64,000 bases of DNA from the NCBI GenBank assembly GCA_003117195.1, contig BDSI01000020.1:913146-977145 (forward strand), given 5' to 3'. A model generated the notes under the pieces. That model did no database searches, had not been told where the DNA came from, and was given only the letters and a program-made list of their open reading frames with translations. Position numbers and translations under genes: made by a program. Below are positions 38,701-50,516 of the stretch, one piece after another (positions within the stretch are counted from its first letter, which is position 1; every line of letters begins with the position of its first letter). The stretch is from Eudorina sp. 2006-703-Eu-15 (Eukaryota > Chlorophyta > Chlorophyceae > Chlamydomonadales > Volvocaceae).

Positions 38701-41028
38701 CACCGCCCATCAAAGACGTACGAGGATGTACCTTCCAGCATGTCGGCGTCACGTGCCCCACGCAGGCACGTATACGCACTGCAGCAGCAAAGTACTTACT
38801 CGGGGAGCCTGTCTCATTGTTGCCCTCGCCAACCCTGCACCTCGCACTGAGCAGCCCTGACTAGGAGGCAGCTCGCACAAGCCCCGCCGTTATGAGCTCT
38901 AACCCTACTCCAAACAATACCTTTTGCCACTCCACTGTACGCTAACACTGGAACACAACCCACCCTCACCCCACTTCACCCCGTCCTGCTGAATCCCGCC
39001 ACCCCGCCCCGCCCCACCTCGAACTGGAACACCTCGAACTTCCTCGGCGGGCCGCCATCGGCCGGGGTGAACGTCATCTCCAGCTTGCCGGGGCCGTCCA
39101 CCACGAAATCGGTGGCCTTGTACTGGTCGCCGAACGCATGCCTGTGGCGCCACATGCGGAGCCAGCGTCAGTGCTCAAGAAGCAGCCCGCAGCGTTCAGC
39201 GAGCATCAAACAGACGGCGCAGCGGCAGGGGAGGGACCATGGCTAGGAAGCTGCGGGGGCACCCGCCCACCTGCCCACGACGATGGGCTTGGTCCAGCCG
39301 GACACCAGACGCGGGATGTTCTTAATGACGATCGGCTCGCGGAACACGGTGCCGTTGAGGATGTTGCGGATGGTGCCGTTGGGGCTCTTCCACATCTGCG
39401 TGCGGGGCGGTGGGGGAGGGCGATGCGGATTGGCAGACATGCAGAACAGTGATGGAATCAGAATGGCGGTAAGGAGCGGTCATGATGAGCCTGGTGGAGG
39501 ATAAGGAGAACAGCCGGCGGGTAAGAGGCTAACAGGGGCCGGAGCGGGTGAGATGACGCAGCTGTCGTGACCCGAAGATGAATGCAGTTTGGACGCGTGT
39601 GGATGTGCACATATCTGGACCTCTGAAGGTGCGGTGAGGGACAGCCGCGAGTCATGAGCAAATACAGCAAGCCGTACGCGGAATCCCGAAGCGGCACCAC
39701 ATGGCGACGGTTGGTGTGCCCTGGGCCGCCACGAGCAGACGATCCAGGTGGGAGCCGCAATCGTCGTTCGGAAAAGTGGGGGACTACAGATATTGGAGAT
39801 GTGAACCCTCATGACTCTACACCCCCGTTTTTGCGAGAGCATGATCCTGCTGGGTTGACCATGACGTTAGTTTTTGCAATACCGGTTGCAACGTTGCCTG
39901 TCACGTGGTGCGCTGCGACACCTACGTGCTGCGCTAACACCCGGTGCTGCGACACCTACGCCAGCGATGCAAAAGCTGGCAGTGTTCGCACAACGACACG
40001 TGACATATGGTGATTCGGCGGGTCCGGTGCGGTTTCTAGGAGAGACAATCCTGGCAGATCAGCAGCCTGATGTGTTGGCCGGTATGGCTGCATAGCCCCC
40101 CGCGGGTGATGGAGGATGGGGGTGCAGTCCTTGGTAGGGGTTTATGAGACGAGGCGCCTACGAGCAATCTGGGCCCCGTTGGAACGCCCTGTCAGGACTG
40201 CATTATGGTGCCTCCACACCGCGTGACCTCATTGAAGGCAGCCACAGCTGTGCGACAGAACACCGATCCACATGATCAAGGCCCAGTGAAGGTGAAGTCA
40301 AACCCTTTTTCAGGCGGAGGCGTTCTCCGCACCTTCTTGAGGCCGAACTCCTTGACACGCGCCTCATCGGGCGTAATCGTGGCGCATTTGATGCCCACAT
40401 TGTACTTCTGCGCGTAGGTATGGGCGAGGTGAGAATAGGGGATGCCCAGGGGTATAAAGAGAGGCAAAGGGAGTGATAGGCACCACGATGCAACCTTGAC
40501 TCAAGAAGCCGGGCGTTGAACAGCAGAATGGCAGCAGAATGACGGACTACAGGGCAGCGCTAGCCTGAACGTGTTCGATGAGCGCAACCGTCGAGCAAGG
40601 CATCCAGGGCCCAGGGGCCGGTTGCCCAGGGGTGAACGCACGGCCTTGACTCCCTCAAGGCAAGCACCGTCACAGGAAATGATTATAACATCCAATGAAT
40701 GTTATTCAATGGTCACACCCCAAAACGGACGCACCTTTATAGCATACGCGGCCTCCTCAGTAACTTTATCGTTGGTTTTATCGCGGTTGGGCAGCCCAAG
40801 ATCAAAGTAGATGATGTTAACGTCCAGATAGGGCTTGATCAGCTGCAGCGAGGAGATATTGCCAGAGTCGTCATTTGATTACCGCCAAAGCGATTACCGC
40901 CAAAGTCCAAGATGGTGTACGCATAATGCCTTGCGCACCTTGTCTTTAATTTGCTGCCAGATGACCCGCGTCATCTCGTCTCCGTCCAGGTCCACCACCG
41001 GGTTGGCCACAGCGATTTTGGTTGCCAT
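35791..41028 (-). CDS. IDH: NADP-dependent isocitrate dehydrogenase
   Basis: This enzyme converts isocitrate and NADP+ to 2-oxoglutarate, CO2 and NADPH. Ten exons join in phase to exactly 414 residues, the usual length for the eukaryotic homodimeric enzyme: 41028-40939, 40842-40735, 40407-40333, 39395-39271, 39141-39018, 38321-38179, 37733-37628, 37185-37029, 36725-36583 and 35964-35791. Visible signatures are the substrate loop SPNGTIRN (95-102), the conserved Arg at 133 in RHAFGDQY, the catalytic Lys at 212 in LYLSTKNT, the metal-binding [17 protein letters not shown], and AEAAHGTVTRH near the cofactor site. The protein begins [10 protein letters not shown] with no transit peptide and ends AAASK without a peroxisomal tripeptide, so a cytosolic form is inferred. 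An unseen upstream leader exon could add a targeting peptide. Intron 6 carries a large inverted repeat. Confidence 0.95.
36537..36565. repeat. CA-rich microsatellite in IDH intron 9
   Basis: An (AC)n tract of about 11 units with CAAACG interruptions lies just inside the intron that follows exon 9 (donor at 36582). It contributes no coding sequence. Confidence 0.7.
37921..38030. repeat. Near-perfect 54-bp inverted repeat in IDH intron 6
   Basis: Arms 37921-37974 and 37977-38030 are reverse complements apart from a few mismatches, with a 2-nt centre (TG). The outer ends read CTGTCATGCC and GGCATGACAG. The whole structure lies in the 445-nt intron between exons 6 and 7, so the IDH pre-mRNA would carry a hairpin of more than 50 bp. 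Confidence 0.88.
38134..38161. repeat. CA microsatellite in IDH intron 6
   Basis: (AC)n of about 13 units with one CATA interruption, directly upstream (transcript sense) of the intronic inverted repeat. Confidence 0.7.
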
Positions 41029-43420
41029 CGTGCGCAAGCCTGAACGCAGAACCCGATCGCCAGTCACTGGTAAAGTTTAGCAATGATCTCGCCTATGATA
41101 CTCCCTAGCCGATATACAAACGCGAAAGCTTATTGCGTAATACTGCAACCGGCGGCGTTTCGGAAGCTCCCTTTTCCGGAACGCAACATATCCAGTACCT
41201 GTATGAGCTGCGAGTATTGGCCCCAGGCTGACGTGATGAACTTGTTGCTGCAAGAGCCCGAAAGCACGCGTTGCGCCGATGAGCGACTTCATGTTTGCCT
41301 TTCCGGTGTAATAGGTGTGACGCGACAACGGCCAAATTTGAGCCCGGTGCCGACCGCACGTTTGCCGCAACTAAATTGTGGGTTCCCATGCGTAAGCATT
41401 TCTCTATATCATGTTTGGAGTCGTTGCAAAGGCACGTGTACGAGACTCGGTTCGCACAGTCTGAGTCAGAGTTTGACGACTTGACGCAAACCAGCGCTAT
41501 TCCTACTGAAATACATGATGATAATTACGAGAATGAAAATTAATCATTGGGAACCGCCTCTGACATAACAGTGGCATGTTGAGTTTTTATTACCTTGCGG
41601 AGCTAGGATTGAGTTCTTGTCCTGCCATATCCTACCTGCCATTTACCTGCTTTGGGTTCGGAGTAAAAGATTTTAACGCGTGGAGGGGTGACCTATGCGC
41701 GCTTCTTTTACCGGGTGTTTCAGACGTGCAACGACCTCGAGGTTGAACGGCAGTATGACTTGCTTCGTTGAGGTCTTCTGGATGGATGCAAGGAATATCT
41801 GCATACGATAGCTTGAAGCGGCCAAAAATAGCTAAGCCCCTTCTGGGTAGCAGGGACTTGTGCACGCTGTCCACTGGGTGGCTGCTCATCATAAGGTTTT
41901 TGGAGATGCGCTGACGTCCTTGGCCGTCATCAGGATTGTCGTATTCAGAATATAGCCCGCGCTTGGAGGCCCCGCCAAATCCTGCTTAGACCGAGTGTAT
42001 GTGGCTCCAAGCTTTGCCTGGCTTTGCAGCCAACCGCGTCGTCAGCTATTCCCCGACATACCCAAAATATGGTCAGGTTGGACACCCCTGTTGCTCTCAG
42101 GTCATGCCAGGACCTCGCCGGAACGAAGATATGCAGTCATTTACTGTGCAACCTGCGTATGCTGTTGCACATCCGCGCTGGGCTGCAGAGGATTGCTGCT
42201 GCAAACGCAGGCGGCCTGTCTGTTAGACTGACCTTCGCTCCTGCCGTATCCACCACGTCCCCGCTATGCTCCCAGTCCTCCCACATTCCTGCCAGCACAT
42301 GCGAAAGTCCAGGACGGTACGTCCCGTGACGCGATAGGATTGCACCGCGCCGCGGACGACAGAACTCCACTAACACTCGACCTAATTTGTGACAGGGCCG
42401 CAGCGGTGCAGTTCTTTCAGCACAGTTTCAACATCCGAACCCGCAATCCACGTACATCCACGTACAGGTCCCAACCCATCTTTTGCGTAACCTCAGAAAG
42501 CCGGACACTACATGCGCAGCGCCCGTAGAAACGGCAAAATCTGTCAACCTGCTACGCAACAAAAAAAAAACCGATCATGCCAGGCTCTCGTCCACTGCGG
42601 CCCCGCAAGCCCTGACGGCAAGTCCGCCACCGCTGCTACACGTTCGCCACGGCTGCTCCACCACCACAGCTCTCATCTAGCACTGCTACTTGACGGCATA
42701 CGCGGTACCGCCGTCCCTCCGCGCGCAAGGTCGTCATAACTGCATCATTGCGTTCGCTTTCTGCACGCCGACAGGGCAACCACTGTCACCACCGCCATCA
42801 CTTATAGTAAGGCTCCTGTCAAGAGGTGGGCACAGCAACCCGCTCCTCCGCTCACTTGAGTCAGCAGCCTCCCCCCCCCTGACTTGCAAATCATCCGCTA
42901 TGGGCCCTTCCGTATTCACGATCTGCCTTGCTGCAATCCGGTTCCGGTACTTGTCCGGCCCGACCCTCTTAAAACATCCTGCACGCCGTCCTACAAACGA
43001 GTCAATTGCCAGTCACAAACAACGGCACATCCAAACCCAGACGCCGCCCCGCAGCAACCCACCGCCCACGACGTTTGGCTGTGTCCGCAGCATTTTGACC
43101 CAGCCCCTGCCGCATGCACATCCTGACGACACGCTGAGGTCCGTCCGCGCATAGACGGACCGGTCTTGGGCCCTGAACTGCATGACCAGACCACACTAGC
43201 AGAAAAACGCACGCAGAAGACCCTGCCAGAGAGGAGACACAACCCCGGTCGGTATTGCCATGCAGGCCCTCCCGAGGTGAGCCTGATGTGGCAACCCCAG
43301 CCGACTACGCCCAGCCGGTGTGCGCCTGCCCACCCCAGGAGAGCAGAGACGCGCAGATCCGCAGATACCAGCACGAGCTGCAGTGCAACCCATCCCATCC
43401 CTCGTTCCCTCCGCCTACAG
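41029..43420. other. Intergenic region upstream of IDH
   Basis: This should contain the IDH promoter and the 3' region of the next minus-strand gene. No protein motif, RNA gene or clear repeat was recognised. An A9 run occurs near 42550. Open frames are short and overlapping. Confidence 0.5.
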
Positions 43421-46400
43421 TCACACGGAGACGTCCACCGCCAGCAGAGCGGCGCTCTCGACCCACATGTTGAACTGCGCCTCCGTCAGTAGTCCGGCCC
43501 GCTTCGCCCGATCCAACATCGGCCACGGCTGGTTCGCGGCCGACGCACCGGGAGCATTTTTGACCTTCGGTACGATCTTCGCCTCCGGATACCGCAGCTC
43601 CGACAGCAGCCAGAAGAGCGGGTTATTGGTGTACGGCCCATCGCTGGCGAACGTTTTGTAGACGGCCTTGAAGAGCGACGACCGGCCCAGAGGCCCGCCC
43701 GAACCGACAGAGTCGCCCCGCTTGCGGCCCCCGGCCGCTTCGGCAGCTGCTGCTCTGCCGCTGACTGGCAGGGTCCGTCTTCCGCGACGCGCCGTCTCCA
43801 GCGACGTCGCCAAGCCCAACGGTGCCTTTCTTGGCTCCAGGTCGGCGCTTGGGACGGGGCCGGCGCTGAACTGGAAAGCTGCACTCGTGATATCCGGTAG
43901 GAAAATCGCCAGGGCCACCAGGGCGTCCTGGATAGCCTGGATGGGTCTGGGGATCTCGGGGGAGGCGGGCGCGTCGCCCGAAGAGGATGAGCCGACGGTG
44001 GGGCTGCTCGGGGATACCGCTCCAATCAGCAGATCACGCAGCAGGCCGAAGACGTCCAGGCGATGGACCAAGAGTGCCAGCCACCCGCGCAATTTTTGCC
44101 GCGCAAATTCGTCCCTGCTGCATGCGTCCGCAACGTCGGCGTCGTCAACAGCGGCGCTTCGGTCGCCGCTGCTAGTCCCTGCCCCCGCGCCGGGGGGTGC
44201 TGCCGCGGCGGACTCCGTCCCCCGGGGCCCTGTGGCCGTTGCGTCTTCACCGCCACACGCGGACAGGGCCGCCCTGGCGGCTAGGACCGGGATCCACGAC
44301 AGCACCGGGCACTCGCTGAGGACGCTGGCGTGGCGCGACGCGAGGCCGCCGCAGTTGGCCAGCAGGGCCATCCGGTGGAACAGCTTCGTATACGCGGGAA
44401 GCAAGCGCACCGCCAGGGCGGACAACACCCTCTCGATGTTGTGCGGGTGCCAGCCCACCGACTTTTCCGCGCGGCAAACACCACCAGTTGGGCCTGCAGT
44501 GTCGGCTGCGTCAGCACCGGCCGCGGGACCCGCCGCCGCTGCGGCCTCCGCCTCCGCCGCCCTCACGGATGCCTCCGGCCTCATGCCCGTCAAGCCGTGT
44601 TCCTGGCTGCACAGCAGCAAGCACTTGGCGCTCGGTATCACCGCCGCGGCCGTGTCGCGCAGCGGCCACTTGCCCAGCAGCGCCTTCTCCACCTCGGGCG
44701 GCATCTCCACATCGGCCCACCCCAGCTGCACCAGGACCTTCGCCTTGGCGGCCGCGACCGCTGCGGCGGCACTCGCTGGGGAGCCAGGCAGATCGGCCGC
44801 TATGGTTTCCACCAGCACGGACACGGTGCCCAGCAGCGACAGCATTTGCGGGACCGGACCAAAGGCCACCAGAAGCACCCACGACGGGGTCCTGGCGTCG
44901 GGGAGCAGGACCTTGACAAAGAACTCGGCGCACTGCGGCGGGAGGTTGTGAACGGGCGGGCAAGGCGCCGATTAAACAGCGGACGTGGTGTATGGGTGTG
45001 ACGTAGGCAACCTGCGCAGCAGGCAGGAAAGAACGAAACAGCAGCTGGACATGCGCATCGCCATGTCCGCCGTCCGCATGAACCGCCGGCGGTCGACGTT
45101 GCTGCAGGAGAGGTTGCCGCGGGCCACACGGCCAAGGGAGAGCCCTTGTCCTGCACGCCCGCCCCGCACCTGGCGCTTGTCATCTAACATCAGGAAACAG
45201 AGAATGACGTCCAGCTCCGTAACGTAGCCGGCCCTGATGGCGGCTGCCACGCCGGCCGGGGCCGAGTCCGGCATGCCTGCGTTACGCCAGGGGGCGCGCC
45301 CGGCGGAAGCAAGCCTGAGCTGTCCTCCGATGAAATGGAACAAAAGGTGCAGTAGAGCTCAGATTGTTTGCGGCCCTTCGATGTGGACCCATCGTCGGAG
45401 TGCGCCCGCTGTAATTTCATTGACCGGCGTGTGCATCGCCAACTTGCAACCCGGCAGGTCAGGGTACGTCCGCGCATGCGCTGTCGAACACCAGCGAAAG
45501 CTGAGTGCCGGCGATGACAATTGCACATGACGTCGAGAGACGATTGGACAGGCAGCGGCCCAAGACCAACACCGAGCACGCCCAGATACCCCCCTGCCCC
45601 TACTCTCCATGTCGGCAACCCGGCTGACACGACCAACGAATCAGGCAAACGCACGCGCATCCTTCTGTCCCCGCGCTCCATCGTACAGTACGGAAACCCG
45701 CCAGAAGCCGTCCTGATCTACGGTTATTGCCGGCGTCCACACGATCTCGTTGGATGCGCGTCAAGGTTCGGACCTCTCCAGGCCCCCGCCGACCCCCGCC
45801 CCTGCAGACCCCCGCCCGGCCCGGCCACCGCACCCTCTCTCGGCCGCCCCGCCCAGCGCCCAGCGCACCTTTATTAACCTCAGCGTGTCCCTCAAGCGCC
45901 AGCGTCCGCGCCACTACGTCCCATGTCCACTCGTTCAGCGACCAAGGCACGTTCGCGCCGTGCGACTGCGCCTTAAGCACCGCCCAGGCCAGGCACTCCC
46001 GCCAGCTGTCCTCCATCTGCTGCACCGCCCGCGGCGGCAACGGCGTCCATACAGCCAGCGCCGCCAAGAAGCGGCACGCCGACCTCATCGTCGTGAGCGC
46101 GTCGTTGGCAAGACGCGGCGCCGCGGCGCTGGCCACCTGCAGCGTGGGGGCGCCCCGCTGCCTGCTCTGCTGCCGCTCACCCCGCGCGACGAAATTCTCG
46201 CCCGTGACGGCCTTCCACGCTACCGTGCTGAGACGCAGACACACGTCCAGCACGGCGATCGCGTTCAGCGGCGGCGTCCTCGCCGATTCCACCATGTTTG
46301 CCGCCGTAAGTAAAGCGAGGCTCTGTTGGCCGCACAAATCCGACACCCTCTCCCGAAAGAGCCCGTGAGCCAAGAGGCGCTGAACCTCCGGCGGCACGTC

Positions 46401-47738
46401 GGCTGGGTCGTCGTCCATAGAGCGCATGATGCGCTGCGCGACATCAGCCTCACGCTCCTGGTGATGCAGGTAGGCCTCGCAGGCTTGGCGCATTGTGCGG
46501 GGAGCTGGCGGCGGCGGAGTTGGAGCTTCTGTCAGCTTGCTGCGTTCCGAAAGCCCAGCTGGCTTCATCCAATCCACCAGTGACGTCAACCTCGAGACTT
46601 TGAACGCAGCCTCCTGGAAGAGGAGCGTCATCGACCAGCCCCACATTGCCATGCTCGCCATGTGAAGCGCGGATCCGGAAGCGGCGGTGAAGTCCAGCGG
46701 GCGGCCGACGTGGCGGTGCCGGGAAGCGGCGGTGGTGGCGGCGGGCACCAGCGGCACCAGCAACGGCGCCGCCCATGGCGTTGCCGCGGCCGGGAAGCCG
46801 TACACGCCGCCCCCGTCCAGCGCTGCACACAAGTTGACCAAATGCGAGGACATGAGGAAGTGATAGCTCGGCAAGTTCTGCTGGCAGTGCGTGATGTCGT
46901 GGAGGAGGTCCTTGAGGCCATGGACACAGGGGAAGAAGGACTCGACCAGCCCCGCCGCCTGCCGCTCGCAGCCCTCGCAGCTGGCCAGCAGGAGCAAACC
47001 CATGCACCAGAGCTCCAGGAAGCAGCTGTCGAGCAGTTCATCGCCCAGCCTGGGTCCAGCTTGCTCCTCCCAGCGGGTGTCGGCACCCGCGCAGTGCTCG
47101 TGGGCGAGGTGCAGGAACGACAAAACTTCCTGCGCCTCGCTGAGGACTTCGGAAAGGGATTGCAGCACCCGGCGGGATGGGGAGAGGCGGACCGCTTGCC
47201 CGGGCGGAGTGTCGGCTTGGCGGCTGCAGTACTGGGACATGAGCGGCCGCACCGCCTCCTGAAGCACTGCGGCGTAGCAGCGCAGGGTCTCGGAAGCAAC
47301 CAGGGCCCAGGCGATCCGATACAGTGTGCTTTTGCACGGGTTGGTCGGGTCGGTCTCAAACATGAAGGCGAACTCGCCCGTGAGCTTGGCGCGGAGGGTC
47401 GTGTACAGTGGCCGTTGGTTACTGGGTGTGTCGGGTGATAGCGTGGCGCAAGACCGTCGCAGGACGAGGCTGTACAACGCAACCAGGCACGACACATCGC
47501 CGCTGTCGATGAAAGCTCGCCACACTCCAGAAGGCGCATCGGTTCCGTCAGAGCCCGCCCGATGTTTCAGCACGCTGAGGTCATCCACAGCTGTCTGAAG
47601 TTCTGCCAAGCCGTATTGAGTGTTCGGAGCTTTAAGAAATCTGTTTCCAAGGTCCTTGAATCGTTGAAAGGAACGGTCCCAGGCCCGCATTGCCGCCGAC
47701 TGGGAACCACGTTTAGAGCGAGCTGTTTTGGGCGCCAT
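43421..47738 (-). CDS. Unrecognised large protein, tandem paralogue A
   Basis: I do not recognise this family. Four exons join in phase to 1,192 residues: 47738-45869, 45276-45170, 45101-45012 and 44932-43421. The N-terminus is basic (MAPKTARSKRG), perhaps a nuclear localisation signal, and continues QSAAMRAWDRSFQRFKDLG. The rest looks mainly alpha-helical, with Leu/Ala-rich segments, Cys-containing helices such as LLLLASCEGCERQAAGL, and Ala/Pro-rich linkers. No signal peptide, transmembrane helix or catalytic motif is evident. The neighbouring gene at 50517-55134 is a paralogue with the same order of segments, the same phases at exon 1 and a 107-nt exon 2. Exon 3 (90 nt) is the least certain. 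Plus-strand frames of up to 427 codons overlap this gene but are shadows of its GC-rich codons. Confidence 0.7.
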
Positions 47739-50516
47739 CAGAACTTTTAGCGATGATTGATGATTTACGGAGAAGGGTGCGACAGAGGGCGCCTACAGAG
47801 TGGCAAGGGCAAAATGTGATGGCAAGTCCGTGGTCTTACGTTACATCTGGTTCCAAACAATTTTGTAGAGTGTCTTCGTACATACAATACGTTGCAATGT
47901 TAATGTGCCTCACGGAGACTGAAATGCATTTGAAATCCGGCTCCGTACCAAACTAAGCGGGAACTGGCGGCTTCGGCTGATGAAACCCAGCCTTTACTTG
48001 TAGTGCAATTGAGCAAGCAAAGGAGCACTCGAAGTGTTTCAGCTACCTGCGGTGGCCACGCGGTCGCCCGAGGCCTCCGTGTCCCTCTAGCGTTTCGGTC
48101 TCTCCCGACCCACGCCTCATTGCCTCAATTCCGACAATCTGCGCCCAGGTCGACCAGATTCCTTTGTCATGCCCATCGTAAGCCATGACTTTGCACTCAG
48201 CATATTTGCTGACTGGGGTACGGCTGACTTTCCGCAGGCGTCCGCATCACGTAGCCGAGACATACCGTGGTACGGTCCGCAATGCGGCATTGAAGCACAT
48301 CACACGCAGCGGATTCAACCCGTGACAATCTTTGCAGTGTGGGACCTGAAAACCTACCCAACCCTCCAAAACTGAGCCTTGTGCATAACCTACAGCACTC
48401 ATACCCTGTCTTGCCCTACCTGTCATGTATGCCCGTTCTTACCCGACTAATCGTTCCTCGTATGCCGTACGACTATTGCCGCCCTAAGGTTTGCCACGGG
48501 GTCCACGCCGCCGCAATCCCTCCCCTTTGCAAGCTTTTCCGCTTGCACGCATCTTAACGTTATTCTGCATTGCCTTGGGTTTTCAGTGGTGCTGACCACA
48601 CGGAGTTTTGCTTGCAGGTGGGTACATTGCGATAACAACGAGAGGATCGCATGCACGCACAGCATTGTGGTGCGAGTCTGTGTGGCCAAGGCTGCCGACC
48701 CGCACCAGCTGGTAGTCTTCCGCGACGCCGCGACACCAAAAGCGCGCCAAATCGACAGCGTTCTTCCGACACCGCAGCCTTTTATTACATACGCACACGG
48801 GCAACATTTTGGGCGCCACTCGGTCCCTTGCATGTCACGCACTCCTGCTCTGCCTGCGTAAGAGCACACACACTCTCATACACAGATCCAGAAGTCATCT
48901 CGACAGTGTCAATCCTGGCCTGAACCCGGGCACCGTTCTTCTGGAACAATCCAGTATGACCCTGCGCTACCAACGCAATTGACCTGAATCCTTGTCCATT
49001 CAAGTCCATCGCTTGAGCCAGCACACGTGCCGCAGTCCCATCGGCCCGCTGGTTTCTCGGCACCATCCACCCAGCACTGCACGCCATTCATCCACCCACG
49101 GGGCCCTACGAGACAACCATGGCGCAGCTTACTCAGGCCCCCTGATCCAGCCGTATCACCCCAGCTGCGGTCTCCAGGTTGTCGTTGACGGATCTCTGGA
49201 CAGTCGCATTCCGCGCAATCCCCGAGTCGAAAGGCAAAGTTGAACAGCGCTGTTCAACTCTGCGAACCTGCTGCGCAGGCGCCCAACCGACTTCAACGCG
49301 CCGCCCTCGCCTCCTCGCCGCAACCGCCTCTTCCTCACACTCGCCGTGCGAATCCTCATCACAATAGACTGCCGACTGAATCTCAGTGTGACAGAAGCTG
49401 CCGAACACCGCCTTTGGGTCGGTTGCGCCGGTCCCTGCCCCGGGGTGCATTCCGTGATCGCCTTAGGGGCTTCAACTCGCTACGCCAAATGACCGCTGCG
49501 CATCCCTGTAGACCGTGGAGCGGACCCACGTCGTGCGGCGTGGCAGCATCTACCTTCACCTGCCGAGCTCCTTGGACAGAGATACACGCCCCAGAACCTG
49601 GGCTTGATTTGCGCTTCCACCCCACAGAACCGATGCACTATGTGCCGTTGCGCCCGTGCCCGCCTTTCCTTGAACCCCCCTCATCGACTCTGCCTGCTTG
49701 CCCTGATCTCCAGCCTTCCACGAGCTCCAATGTGGCCTGCATCGCTTCCCACACGGCAGCCAGCCAGCCGAGCTCTTTATTGCAGTTCACGATCCCTCAG
49801 GTAGGGCAGCCGTGTCCGCCGCCATCTCACATCGCCCCACGGTGCCCCTTCCCACGACAGGGGACATGCGCACCAGCAGCATTCCTCCGCAGCAATGGGC
49901 CTCCACAGCTGCTGGCGTAAACTCGACGGCACCCTACCCGCGACCGCCGTGCTGGTACACATGCCTTCCCACACGCCGTTACGTCTACGCCATAATCCTA
50001 CAGGCTCCAGCAAAAGGTGCCCAGCGATCCGGGCAACAAATCATATCGCCGTCCATCCGAGCTGGGCATCACCCTGTGCTCTTATGACGTGGGTTGTGTA
50101 TGTCGATCGCCAACATCCCCGATCACGCACTTGTCGCGATTGCCCGACATCACGCACGCAGCGCCAAAGCACCATGTACGCAGCGCCAGAACGTCCGGCG
50201 ATGACTGCTGCCCTAATCCCCGCTATTCTGGACCCTTGGCGCAGCAACTGGGGCTGCGCTGCAAGCACAATTTCTTTGACCGGGCCACCACCGAAAGCTC
50301 CGCATCGCGCGGTCAACTTCTCGTCGCAATACCCACTCATTCAGGATGTGCCCTTCGGCACACTCCCTGCGCTCCGCTGGGGCTCAACACCCTGCTTGCA
50401 CACACACACACACCCTGCCGCAATCCTGCCGCTGAAGTCCAAACTGACTGGCATGCTGCGGCTCGGGCCGCTGCTCTGCCCTGTATGCCAGCCGTACATC
50501 GTCCCAAACCTCCAGG
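47739..50516. other. Intergenic region between the tandem paralogues
   Basis: It holds the presumed promoter of paralogue A and the 3' region of paralogue B. A perfect 22-bp palindrome (AGTTGAACAGCGCTGTTCAACT) lies at about 49239-49260. No coding frame with motif support was found. Confidence 0.5.

Noticed and set aside
43668..44951. Plus-strand open frame of 427 codons opposite paralogue A
   Set aside because: It is the antisense shadow of the third-position GC bias in the last exon of A. It has no start context or motif, and the minus-strand frame is supported by a paralogue with matching exon phases.
46628..47539. Minus-strand 303-codon frame overlapping exon 1 of paralogue A
   Set aside because: Out of frame with the conserved protein; Ser/Arg/Pro-rich composition typical of a shifted GC-rich exon.
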